A DNA stretch of 64,000 bases from Pelodera strongyloides. Taxonomy: Eukaryota > Nematoda > Chromadorea > Rhabditida > Rhabditidae. Shown in pieces: positions 27,801 to 39,817 of the stretch. A program made the position numbers and the translations under genes. Under the pieces are notes generated by a model. The model saw only the letters and a program-made list of their open reading frames with translations. It ran no database searches and was not told the DNA's origin. The stretch spans positions 1-64,000 of the forward strand of contig JAANDG010000555.1 in NCBI GenBank assembly GCA_036852015.1. Reading direction: 5' to 3'. Positions within the stretch are counted from its first letter, which is position 1. The number at the start of each line of letters is the position of its first letter.

Positions 27801-30103
27801 ACAAGGCAGTACAAGTTCTGGTAGTAAACGAGGTTCTTGCTCGAATCTGTTTACGTAATGCTCCAATGTTTGAAATATTTTGGTGGTAGCTTCTTTACAT
27901 TAGAAAAATTCGATCGTTCTGTTTCGGTTAGAATGTGAACCACCTTCAAAACTCTCATCATTATGCGGGATACTGTATCGTTGGGCGCTTGTATGTCGAA
28001 TAGCTAATGCGTACATAACGCACAGTCTAATGTGTAAATCTCTTTACAATATATGTACGTGAATGAACATGTTCAATCGATCAATAAAGCCACAAAAGAG
28101 CATTTACTGTATTTTCCCCGAAAGCTTCCTTCTCCCTTTTCCTTTAAAGTGATCGCGCCCAAACATTTTTAACAAATTAGCAATCTAACAAATGGAGAAG
28201 CGACCGACGCGCCCAGCAGAAATTAACATGTTTTGGGTCATTAACGCTGCGGCCAACAAACAGGAGAACAGGCACTTTTAGTTGATGAGAAGGAGACAAT
28301 TGGAACCAATTTGGAGGGCACGAAAGGGAAGGAATCAAGAGAAACTTGAAAGAGGTTCGCATTTTAGACATCAAATATTTTAAACTCTGCGACTTGTCTA
28401 AAGTTAAACGTTGGAAAGGATATGAATGCAAATTATATTTGACGTTTGTGTGTTGTTTGTTTTGATAAAGCAATTTGCTGCTTTGAGAGTAAGTGATTTC
28501 TAAATGCAGATTTAACTAGCAAAGGACAGTATTATCCTAGGATCACTAAAAGGCCTCGATCTTTCCGATACAAAGAAATAGAACAAAAAGAGCATTTTGA
28601 GACTTTTGCAGCACTTATTTATATTAATTTTGAGAGAATCTGAGTATAAGAGTTTTCTTTCATCGTTTTCTTTAGAATTCTGAATTTTGAAAAGGCAATA
28701 CTAATATGCCAACAATCTGTTCGACACCAGCATTTCTTCACGAAAAACGGCCCATTGTCACCCATATCAGAAAATCTCTAGGGAATTTCTTTTCACCAAT
28801 GCGAATGGTTGACAAAAATGGCGAAAACATAAGAGATGGAGATAGACGTTGAAAATAGGAGATGATAAGGAGAGAACGCTGAAAGTCTGAAAGACTACAA
28901 AAATAACAGTAGTCACCTGGTTATTGATTAAAATCACCAGTAGCTCACTAGATTCATTCACGTAAAGAAATGGGAATAAAGCAGCGTTCAAAGCAGAAAA
29001 GAATAAAGAACACGGAATGCAAAAATATTAAACATTAATACAGAAAACCAACCTTCCACTCTTGGTAATAATCATTTCTGTTCCTAAATCGAAAAATTTC
29101 GCCCACAATTCTGCGCCTTCAAGTCTGCATCCGATGTGCTTTAGGTGTTCAGGAATAGGGACTGACGGTGATGGACTTTCCACGGTTACGGAGCTGGATT
29201 CAGCGCCGTCCCTAAAATACCACTCAACATTAGAACACTACCAGCATTGTATGCAAATTCCTGTGCTCTTCTGGGCAGATTGTTGCAGAATTATGTTTTG
29301 GAGCGCACTTATCAGCATGTTTATGTAACCCAAGAGTTACGGTGTTACTGTGCTACGGTGGTTCGATCAACTAAGGTAAGCTAACCAAACCAAGAGTTAC
29401 GGTGTTACTGTGCTACGGTGATTCGACCAACTAAGATAAGCTAACCGAAGGGAGTGCGGGGATGGAGGTTCATCTCCAAAAGTTGAGGAAAGTGCTTCTG
29501 GAGTACAGGCGTCGACGGAAAGGTCCTCTTCGTCGGATACTGTATCGTGTAGTGGCGCTAGAATACACAAATACAATCTACATACAACAAATGTCTGCAA
29601 ATACAACGGACTCATCAGCAGGTAATGTGAAGAGTGAGGATTGTGCACATTGGATGGATAAATAGAAAATTGATTGATAAAACTACACATATTCAACTTT
29701 CTCACCACGCAGCTCCTTTGTGACTGGAGAAGGCGTTGTGGAATGACTGACGGCCAATAATAGATGATCAATGCTGAATCGAGCTCGTTTTTGAGCTCCA
29801 GAACTCGCGTCCGTACACCTGAAAGAAAATGGTGCTCTTAAAAAAAGTGCACATCTCCCTGTTGTCAGAAAGCTACCAGATGATCGAAAACATCATGTTG
29901 AATACTCTGCCTGACAAGCCTGTAGCCACAATTAAGCAGTTTTCGAGCAAAGTGTGCAATATATTTGTGGCCAAGTTTGTGACCAAGGTCTAAAAGCGTA
30001 TTCGAAGTGCATACCTTTGGTTTGCCCTTTGCCGTATATCGTCCTCATCTTCTTTCGCGTCGTCGTCTGTCGTATGTGGCCGTTTTTCTCCACATCTCGC
30101 CAT
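24810..30103 (-). CDS. mab-9: T-box transcription factor, mab-9/Tbx20 type
   Basis: Twelve exons, all with canonical sites and compatible phases, give 418 codons: 30103-30015, 29818-29706, 29557-29446, 29211-29053, 27267-27172, 26961-26853, 26377-26309, 26106-25939, 25683-25604, 25424-25339, 25154-25065, 24895-24810. The T-box spans about residues 139-322: [107 protein letters not shown] lacks the usual Trp after GEQ, as in Tbx20. An eh1-like Groucho-binding motif, [10 protein letters not shown], lies at residues 43-52. The protein is a nuclear DNA-binding regulator; in C. elegans MAB-9 acts in hindgut and neuron fate. The C-terminus is Pro/Met/Leu-rich. The 5' end is the least certain part. 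Confidence 0.93.
27268..29052. other. Long T-box intron 4
   Basis: 1785 bp without a recognised gene or palindromic element, which is unusual in this window. It interrupts the gene between the [11 protein letters not shown] and RMFPTV coding exons. Possible location of regulatory sequence, by inference only. Confidence 0.4.
29331..29450. repeat. mab-9: 60-bp tandem duplication spanning the T-box exon 3 donor
   Basis: Two adjacent 60-bp units begin CAAGAGTTACGGTGTTACTG and differ at a few bases. The second unit contains the splice donor of exon 3 (GTTAGC on the minus strand, at 29445-29440). The first unit carries a decoy GTTAGC. Confidence 0.85.
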
Positions 30104-30286
30104 GGTAAGTCAAGTGTTGTCCAAAAGATGCAGTAGGACCGTTGACTCAAGTAGTAGTTAGCAGATACTGTGACTCACGTAAGTACTGTAGGTTACTATA
30201 CTCTGGACGGTCGGTGTGATTGTATCGGAATCCGGGCAGCCGGTTGTCAACTTGGGACCGCTCATCGCCTTGGTGACCCGCGAATA

Positions 30287-30345
30287 GTGGGCGGGGCTGA
30301 CAGACACTCTCAGCCAATCAGTGAGCTAGGAGAGACCCCGCCCAC
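30287..30345. promoter_or_regulatory. Inverted GC boxes flanking CCAAT, upstream of the T-box gene
   Basis: GTGGGCGGGG at 30287-30296 and its exact inverse CCCCGCCCAC at 30336-30345 flank a CCAAT at 30314-30318. The block lies about 185-240 bp upstream of the T-box start codon. It could be a promoter element or a small hairpin; function is inferred. Confidence 0.35.
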
Positions 30346-33300
30346 AGAAATATTGGATTAACCTGAAGAAAGCTACCGTATACTCGGTCTATTCATTGGA
30401 TTGTGATTCATTGATTGTTTTATGTTTTTCTTTTGTTTATAAATACCTGCATATACTAGTTGCAGTGCTTTATATTTTTTTTCAATTACACAAAGCCATC
30501 ATTGTTATAAATGATGGCAGATGCTTATTAGTTTTATTTCTATTTTTGGTGCTATCTTTGAACAGTATAAACGGAGCTAAAAATGATAAAGTATTCATTT
30601 TGAAATTTATGATTTTGTTTATTTTTATTCATTATGAAAGTGAAAATACACTAGTATGTGTATGTATAATGTAAGGTAACACCAATTCATGAACATCTCT
30701 ACGAATTCGTGACACAATCTCATAGTACTGTAACTTTCAAAAGAACTTCATTCTCTTAAACGTGTGTATCGGCCCATTTACACATATCACTTGTCTTTTA
30801 CCCCCTTTTCATCCCACAAAGACATAGGGGCAACGTGTTTTGAACTTTTGAATTACGCATCCTATATTTTGCTTTTGTATAATATTTGTTCTTTTCATAG
30901 ACAGGAGTTCCAGCTGAGAATACGTATTTGACAGCTTCAAAGCATCTGTTGCCACTAATCTTCCATCCACTCTTTTTCGAGCAATTCTCAAAAGTTGCGA
31001 CCTTCTCGTTCACAAGTAATTAATTGTTGCCCGAGCACTGTGTGTCATATTGGTGTAATGAAAGATAACCAATGTGCAGGAGGGCGGTAATCGAGAGCGC
31101 CCGCGGGAGAATTCGGGAGCGGGCCTGCCCGCGTGCCAGTGCCAAAACGAAAACAGATGCAAACCACATTGCGGGAAGACAACTGGGAAACATGTGGGAG
31201 ATGGTGTGAAATATACGAGCGATAGATGGGCGATGAAATGCTGAGAATAGAGAAGAGAGGGGGACAATTTCCGTGGGACCCAACACCCAACTCTAATTCT
31301 TACTGTTGGCAATTTTTGGGAACTTATTATTCTATGGAAGTAATGGTTTTGCTCGGACGACCAACACGCAAGGCACCAAATCTCCGTAGCTTAATAGTCG
31401 ATCGAAATTTTCCGAATTCAAGGCTTATCTCACTCTATGTAATAACTCCACTTCTGTCATTCAACGTCAGTAGACTGGACACTCCGTGAAAATGAAACAG
31501 ATTGCGGGGAATGCAAATTGTTCTAAATGGTTGTCTGTCATTGCGGCGAACGTGTAATCTCAATATCGGATCACAGAATCTCTGCCTTCATTCATTCTAC
31601 TACACTCATATACCGTGAGAAATGGAGAGAGTGGGAGCAAGGGTGGGACACCATCTGCCCTCTCTCTCCCGCGTGCCGCTAGGATGCCCGCAGCTTGGTC
31701 CAAGACAATTCATTTACTAAATGCTGACATTTTGAGAGGCAGCAACCACTTGGACAAATGTGTCATTTACGTAAGTGCGGCGGAAAGGTCGGAAAGAAAC
31801 TTTTTGAGGATTCGGAAAGAAATTGACCCACCAAAGAATATGAATGCTGGCCAGAATTTCTTATACTTATTTTGGCAACACAATTCCTAATCTCCTGAAT
31901 GTTTTCGCATAAGAGATGTCGTAAATAATAAGAAGAGTTGGTGGTCGTTACCAGGTGGAAAATTATATGAAAAAGGAACATTTTTAGCTTAAGTCTCTCT
32001 CTCTCACTATCTACATCTCCATTTTCCTTTACCTCTATAGCTATCTCGCTGTCTCTCGATCTCTCTCCATTGTCTCTAACTGTACAACCTTTATTCAAGA
32101 TCCGTTACCAATTCCCCTTGAAAACCACTTAAACCTTTCTCAAGATTGTGATTAGGCGTATAGTAAAGAGTGTGCGTGTGCGAGACGGAGATTGGTTTTT
32201 GGTTGTTAACTTGACAGAAGTTATCGCGTGTAAGGAGGGTGTCGCCCTGTCGCCTTTTGTCCTCGAGCGCGTATTGAATAGCGCGCAGCGCGCATACGTT
32301 TACACCGTAGCGCAGAGGAAGGCGCGAAGCGCGGGCGGTCACTCTGTGTCTCTTCTGAGAACCATTTTGATTGGCAACCACAGTGAGTAGTTGTATGGGG
32401 TATCGCCTATTCAGGGGCACTAAAGAGATGAAAATGTCATGCCGCCTTGATCAAAAGGGAGAACGTTGTTAAAATGGCCAATCTGGAACAAAACACCGAT
32501 TGTGGGAGATCAATGCGAAATTACAGTAGGAAAGCATCGATTTATTAGAATGGGAAGGGATGTTTGCAGAATTTTTGATTGAAACGAGTAGAGAGGTACG
32601 ATCAGACATTTCTTTCACGATAAAAAATACCTGATTGTGAGTTGTTAAAACCACAACTAGAGACATATCAGATCAAACAATTAAGCAATTAAAACGATCG
32701 TTTTAAAGCAAGAAGAAGCGAAATTAAATATATAGGCGGAGCTCTGCATTGAGACTTGTAGACAGATCCTGCTGTTAGGTATGTCTTTTCCCATTTTCCA
32801 AGTAGTCAAATCATAAAATTCTAAATCGTTCTCTTCGCACCGTATCACTACATCGCGATCGCTTATCACACGCTAATTGGCGGTTTTGGAAACGCGAAAA
32901 CCAGCCATATGGTTGGGGATTATCGAGATTGCGGGCTGTACGCACAATATGCAAATTAGTGGAGGTATGCGCGCGCCCGTTTATGACTACGGTACTTGGG
33001 GCAACAATTATTGGAAAGTGTGGTAAAAGGGAAGAATGGAACAAAAGAAACTGTTATTTTATATTACACACAGATGGTTGAATGGTTGTAACGGTTTATG
33101 TGTGTCTGAAATCAAGAAATGGGCTGTGGATTTCTTCATAGTTCTGTAAAAAAGCACTTGTAAATCCGTTCATTACCTTACAGCCGTTTTTGAAAAGCAT
33201 CGAGTACATCAGCATTCCTATGCAGCATATACAAATGAACATAAATTAGAATAAAAATCGAGCTAAATTCGAGCAAATTAGCATAAATACGTAAGAATTC

Positions 33301-34097
33301 AGTTGTACGCGATGCGTTTCAAAAACCGACCGGCATTTCGCTTTGATATTTGATAGATGAAAATAAGTTAGCACGGTCTTAATTGTAAGTACTATTTCAA
33401 GTACGTGTCACCGTTTGATATTTGGTTGTGTTGTCCATAATCATCCATGGTGAAAAGAACAGTATAAAAATTCATCATATATACTCAAGTTGCTCTTTCA
33501 TCCCATATGAAAATTTCTTATTTCACTCTCTCTTTCCCTCTCATCTCTTTCTATCTCCCTCGCTCTCCCAATCTCACTGTCTCTCGTCTTTCAGATGACA
33601 AACTGCTTTCCTCAATTCCGTCTCACGTTGTCACCTTATCTCACTTTGATCATTCTGTCATCCATAACGGACATTGCGGGACATACACACTTTGTCGCCA
33701 GACGAAGCATAATCGTTTCAGTTTTGAGGGGCACAAGAATATATGTATACGCTAAATTAAATGAAACGTGTCTCCTAATATGTGCTTATTCGCTGATAAC
33801 GTTGCTGACAACCATAGTCACAGTTGCCCATCAAGACTTGAGCTTCAAGTACAATAAATGAGAAACGCACCCTATGTGGTAACATGCATTTTTCACTAAC
33901 CTTTCTACCAAAAACAATTTACTTCAAAACTGCAATGTGTTGTACAACTAGGTTATCATACACAAATAAACAAATCCTATTACGCAAATCGCAAAATATG
34001 AAAGTATGACGCAAACTTTTGTTAAATAAAACGAAAAAAAATAATAATATAGGCGAAACCGAACATCTAACCGCGACTACCACTTTCCGGGGCCAAC
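30346..34097. other. Large intergenic region; no supported gene
   Basis: AT-rich with pyrimidine-rich tracts (31990-32090, 33520-33600) and a CG-rich stretch near 32220-32340. At 33180-33345 there is a P13 repeat copy (shared CGATGCGTTTCAAAAACCG with 59173-59335). Several short open frames lack splice or homology support. Confidence 0.45.
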
Positions 34098-34349
34098 TCA
34101 TGTATTCGTGATCCCGATTTCCCAAAGTTCCCACTTGTCCGTTATCTCATTCGATTCAAATTCCCGCTCGCCGGATGTGCTGTCATTGTTCAGATCAAAC
34201 GCCTTCCTAATGGTATTATAAACCCATTCGCACAGATCTCGCGCACTGATAGCGCTCCCGGTTGACGGGTCTTTGGTGGGCCGTTGGTGGGCATTTACTG
34301 GGAGCCAAGGGCTCTTTTGGGGCTTCCCGGGATTTGTCTGCTCACCCAT
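34098..34349 (-). CDS. Hypothetical 83-residue protein with an EF-hand-like stretch
   Basis: An ATG-to-stop frame of 83 codons on the minus strand with a hydrophilic, non-repetitive composition. The segment FDLNNDSTSGEREF has acidic or polar residues at positions 1, 3, 5 and 12 of a would-be EF-hand loop and is preceded by a helix-like YNTIRKA. Loop position 8 is Ser rather than a hydrophobic residue, so calcium binding is doubtful. It may be a single-exon gene, a terminal exon, or chance; the ATGGGTGAGC start also contains a possible splice donor. Confidence 0.3.
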   Translation of the reverse strand: MGEQTNPGKPQKSPWLPVNAHQRPTKDPSTGSAISARDLCEWVYNTIRKAFDLNNDSTSGEREFESNEITDKWELWEIGITNT

Positions 34350-34849
34350 AATAAGGGATTAAAAAGAAATCAAATAAATTTCGCACCCAACGATTCAGTA
34401 AGAAATTGGAGGGAAGATTGAGGGACCTCTATAGCGCCAATCATGGTCATTATTTTATGATTGTCTTTGTGCGTAATAAATTATTATATTTAAAAAAGTA
34501 GATGATATGTGATTGTTTCGTTGGTTTCTCCGTTTACTAGGACCACTTGTTACATACCATTGAATAAAAGAAAACACCCTAAGGAGTAAGAAATAACTAC
34601 TTTTTAGTGTTCAATAACCCTGCATATCTCCTGATCGTTCCATTACAGTAATCTTTTCATTCATTTATGTCTTTCATGCTGCATAGGAACAATAATATGA
34701 TAACTCGCTTTTCTATTTTTTTAGCTGTGTTCAACCTTTACGCTTCATATGATGCTTTATTTCCAGACCACTTTATAACTTTATACAAAACCATTAATTT
34801 TCAGATGCTTCCGATAATTTATTTCGGGACTCGGCTACCGTAGTCTTAG

Positions 34850-35373
34850 TCCGACAGCAACCTCTTGGAAAGTGGCATCGAGTTAAGCCTCGAAAGCTTT
34901 CTGACGCTCAACGCACGGAGATTATCACTGAAAAGTGAGAAAGCTTACGAAGACGACATCAGAAAAGGAAGAAAAACAATATTCGATCTGGTAAAGATTG
35001 TACATACATTTCCTATTTTATATCGGTTTTACATCAGGTTTTCACCTCGTATTAGCAGTGCAGCTGCACAGACTACGTGTGCAATATCTGTATGATTGAG
35101 GCTTTTTTATAAATAAATGAATATTGATTGAATATGTGTAGAAAAGCGGAATTGATCTCTCATGATATTCATGTCCTGTGTCCCCTGTGGAACGATATAC
35201 TTCGGAACTTCCAGCCGAAAATTCGAAAAAATGGTTTTACAATCGCATTCTCAGAGAATCTTCAACGCGTGAGGATGTTCATCGCGTGTGATCGTAACAA
35301 TTTATCGCTGTTTTATAAAAAGCGCTCTAAACGAGCAGCTCGCCAGCAGTACAGTACACTCGCCGGTATTTAA
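34850..35373 (+). CDS. Possible multi-exon gene fragment (function unknown)
   Basis: 34850-34990 is an open 47-codon stretch between CTTAG and a GTAAAG donor (contains KAYEDDIRKGRKTIFDL). 35142-35373 is another open stretch ending FYKKRSKRAARQQYSTLAGI and a stop, with AATAAA six bases later at 35379-35384. A short Cys-rich piece (CSCTDYVCNIC) lies between them at 35056-35100. I could not join the pieces with canonical sites in one frame, so the model is weak. Confidence 0.25.
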
Positions 35374-35378
35374 ATCGC

Positions 35379-35384
35379 AATAAA
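35379..35384 (+). terminator. Poly(A) signal AATAAA after a candidate coding end
   Basis: AATAAA lies six bases after the stop at 35371-35373. It supports, but does not prove, a plus-strand transcript end here. Confidence 0.3.
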
Positions 35385-38300
35385 CATACCGTAGTTCAAT
35401 AAGCGAGCGAGACACGCTTCACTTTAGTACGTGCAAAAAGTGGCGTGTGAGCGGTTGATGAGCAGAAAGGGTGGTCTATAAAACGAGGGACAAATCGTCA
35501 AAATGATATTGATTGAAACAAAAAAATATTTTCGAAAATATTTTTTTCTGGGTCATAACCATGACATGCGCACGAGTCAAGTAATGTTAATGTCCTAAAT
35601 TGTAATATTGATTTTCATGATGCATATAGCAGTTGAAATTGAAAGCATCTAGCATGGTAACGAGTTTTGTCCTCTCTGTCAATCTAACCCGGCGTAATTT
35701 TGTGGTTTATCTTGGAAGTGTATTCTTGTACTGGTGCGGTGGTACGTATGTAATGTGACATATGCCAACATGGTGGATTTTTAGTAAAAAGTTTTCAAGT
35801 CCTTTTCTCTTTCTCTTTCGCCATCTTCCTCTGTTATTGTCAATGCGCTTGTCATTGAAGTCCTTCTCTGGGGACCATGTCGATGTGTTAATTCGAGAAA
35901 GATGTTTTGGGAGAGAAAGGGAGGGAGGATCTTATCCCAGTCATCTCTACCTCGGGGACAAAACCTCCCCCAGGGGACACTCAATTGACATTCAATTTGT
36001 CAACAAACGACGACAACCCAGGGAAAGAGGGAGCGAAAGTTTGGAAATCTGAACTAAAAACTAGAATGAGTAAGTAAGATATTTCAACACAAAATACTGC
36101 GAAATATGAGCATTGTTATCATTTAGTAATGGACAGAAATGTATTATTATCACCCAAAATTAGGATATCCTGCTTGAAACAACACACAGGGTTAAGGAAA
36201 TGATTTATAGCTGGCTATATGCCTGAAAAGCAACTTTTCAACCAATTTGTCTTCATACATTTTCTTCAGAACTTCTTGAAAATGTTTTTTTTTGCTTTAT
36301 GATGTATGCTTAAAAATGTTTACAATTAGAAGAAATACACAATATTCATGTTTCACGTTGCAGTGTTGTGTACAGTTACAGTATTCGTATTACACATTTA
36401 CACACATTTACGATTTTTGTTCGTATTTATGTTCGTTTGCATAGGCTGCATATAGCATATGGATGCTGATGTACTCGATGCGTTCAAAAACCAACCGGTA
36501 TTTCGCTTTAATGTTTATTGCAGACCATTCTCTTAATTTTTTATTCAAAAGAACAAGGAAAAAAGCAAATGTGGACAAACCAATGCAAATACATTATGCA
36601 TCATTATATAACTGGTAGGCCATTTACCTTACCATAAACTTCTGATTCCATGAGAGACATCATTTTAAAATGTAGAAGCAAAATAATTCCCCAAAAGCAA
36701 GCAGCCTGAAAGTAACAGTTAGTTGTTAGTGGCTAATGGTTCGAGATAAGATTGTAAGTTAGCGCGGCTTTCCTTTGAAGTTTTCGTGTAAATTTTGTCA
36801 AAATGGCAGACCACACACAGATTCAAGTCGATATTTACGCTTTTTGCGGTTTGACTTTTTTTAATTGAAATAGTGCACTTTCCCTTTGTGCTAACCATAA
36901 GCAACTGGCGGATCGGCAGTAAGTTGAGTGACTTCGGGAATGTTGACAAAAATGGAAATGAAACTTTCCACAAGCTTTTCCTTCGGAAGGCACATAGGAT
37001 AAGAAGAGGGCAAATGCAAAGGGGCACATAAATTTGCATACAATCAATGACACGTCATGACGTCAGTTGAAGAACTTTCAAAAACCACGGTGTCACACCG
37101 CTTTATAATTGGTGTACTTTCGTTTCCTAGTGCGTTCATACTTTATCACGAACGATGGAGTGTTTTGTTGATCGACACAACTCGATCTCATTGTTTCACA
37201 TCCTGGCACGAGGAAAGTTTACTCACAGACCGAACTCTTTAAACACCTCTCTCTCTCTTCCCTTCTCTCTCCCACTCTCTCTCCCTGTCAATTCACTCCT
37301 CTCTCCCCTCTCTCCCTAGTTATCTTCACCCTCTCGATCCTCCTCTATCTTTTCTCTTATCCCAGCTATGTTTATCAGCTGATACACATATGATCTCGAT
37401 CCCATACGTTTTTGTTTACGATATGTGTATGTATTGTGGTCACTTGGTCACTCAGATCATTTCAATCAATTTCAATTTTTTCGGATCGCGACCTGCATCC
37501 TAACTGAAAAGAATTTATTCACTGAAAACCGTTTCTTTCTCTATAAATCTCCAACATTGATCCCAAATTTACGTCTCCTGTACGGGGAATGGAATCCATA
37601 TATTATTTGTAAAGATTCAGCTAGCTCTATTATAACATAACTCGTTTAGTAAGGATATATGCACCTTACCTTACGCAAAAATTATTAATCTCAAAATGAT
37701 AGTTGCATAATTTGCTTTCGTAGGGACATTTTTCTTGTTTGAAATCAACATATTCTACACATTTGTTCGTAAATTTAAAAGTTATATTTGTTTACCAGAC
37801 GTCTACGCCGCCTGAGGCGTCTTTCCATATTTACGAAATGTCAAAAACGTAGATGAAAAAAAAAACAAATACGTTTTTTTTGCCCAGCTTCGATTGCACT
37901 CGACATCGTTTTATAAGCCGGCGGAACAATTTAATGATTTCCGTAACTTACTCTTTATATAATAAGATTTCGTCAATGATATTTAGATGCGAATATTTTA
38001 GCCTTTGCTATACTTCTGCCTCCTTGCTATATTTCAAAAAGAGGCTCACTTGAGTCATCACGGCTATAGTTCACGTTCACGATGAGTTTTTTTTTGCGTC
38101 TCGTGGCCGTTTTGAAATCCTGGTCACACGTTCAAAGCATGTGTTCCACTGCACGATTTTTGCACTAAAAGTTGGTCGTAGTGATGATCAGACTGTCTGG
38201 CACTGCTAGGTCATTTGACTTGATCTGAACACATCATTTGTCTTATTGTCATTTGATGATTTGTTCTTGTGCAATCATAGTATTTTAGTCATAGGTGAGA

Positions 38301-38474
38301 CTCGTTGTAGTTTGCTGCTGAAGACTTGTTTCATCTCTATTCTATATGTTTACATTGTGTAACAATCAGCTATCGTACGCGGAATAAATATTTTTCGAAA
38401 ATATTTTTCGGAATAAATGCTATTCGTACAAACATTTTTTCAGAGAAAGAAAATTGAAAATCTGACTATCCGAC
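35385..38474. other. Intergenic region with no supported gene
   Basis: AT-rich with CT-rich tracts (37240-37340) and a P13 fragment near 36410-36513 (ACTCGATGCGTTCAAAAACC). Near-palindromes AAAATATTTTCGAAAATATTT occur at about 35522 and 38390. No exon is supported. Confidence 0.45.
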
Positions 38475-39037
38475 ATGACAAGTGCGCCATCAGTTTTCCC
38501 TTATTTTGCCCTTCCATGGCACCTACAAAGACAGGCAAGTTTAGGATATTCTTTATTTTTCTTTGCCTTACTTTCAGTAAACTTACACCTTAAACTTTTA
38601 GTTGATTTTTATATATTTATTAAACATTCATTTTTAGGTTCTCGACTCTCTAAATCCTCTGGATATTGAAAGTTTTTCAATAGCCGATTACGAGGGTAGG
38701 CTGCCAGAACTGCAAAAGCACAGAATACCGCGCTTTAGGAAAATAACCGTTAGACATGTACGTTGCTTATTTGTTGATTACTTCAACAATAAAAGAAAAT
38801 ACAAGAAATACAAAGAACTCCTCCTCTTTAGGTTGCACATGAAAAATGCCCTCAAGAACCTGATCCACTCAATGAAAAGACAGAAATTTACAAGGAAAAA
38901 TGCATAGAAATTGTCTTTGAAGTGGAAAATTGGGACATTTCGATGCGTGTTTTTCACTCGAACGACTGTGAGTTGGCAGTTGTCGGAAGGTATGGAAATA
39001 TTGTTTACTTTTATTATAATCCTGAGTTCCTGAATCC

Positions 39038-39070
<33 letters not shown>

Positions 39071-39754
39071 TTATTCCTGACTACTATATGGCCTCTCAAG
39101 GAGTATCTTCCTTGTACATTAGCCAACTTTTGTTTGTTTGTTCTGGACTTTTCAGCCTTTTTTTACTTTTTAAACATTATAGAAAAGATCTCTCACATAA
39201 TGGACTACATGTTGTCGAAGGAACTGTGCTTCCGAATTTTCACGAAGGTTTGATAATTAATTGTGTTTTGATTTACCATTTACCGACCCAACATCAAAAC
39301 ATAGCATATTGATTAATAATATCTTTAGACCCAAAGGTGCAGGATATCGGTTGGGCCTACGTTAATTTTTCTGTTGCGAGAGGAAAAGTCAATCATTTGG
39401 ACATTTCTGTAGGACCTTTATTTTATACTTTGGCATGCCTTGAACGTTTCTTTTATTTTAGACTACTCACCGCAAAAGTGTGGTCCTAGTTCTAGTGGTT
39501 GTTTTATCAAAAATATTTTGTAAGAAACAATGATTTCGTAATGTGCATGGAATTCGGGTCTATTTGTTGAAAATATTTTTCGGTTTTTCAGACAGAATTA
39601 ATGTCGTCGAGAGTACAGCTCAGTTTTCCGGTTCAACGAATTACTGTGAGGAATATCGACGATTCCCTAGCCTTATGCAAGGCGTTCAGATTTATCGGTA
39701 GGTGGTTTTACATTTAAAATGTTTAATTTATTTATTTTGCTGAAATAGCTATAT

Positions 39755-39817
<63 letters not shown>

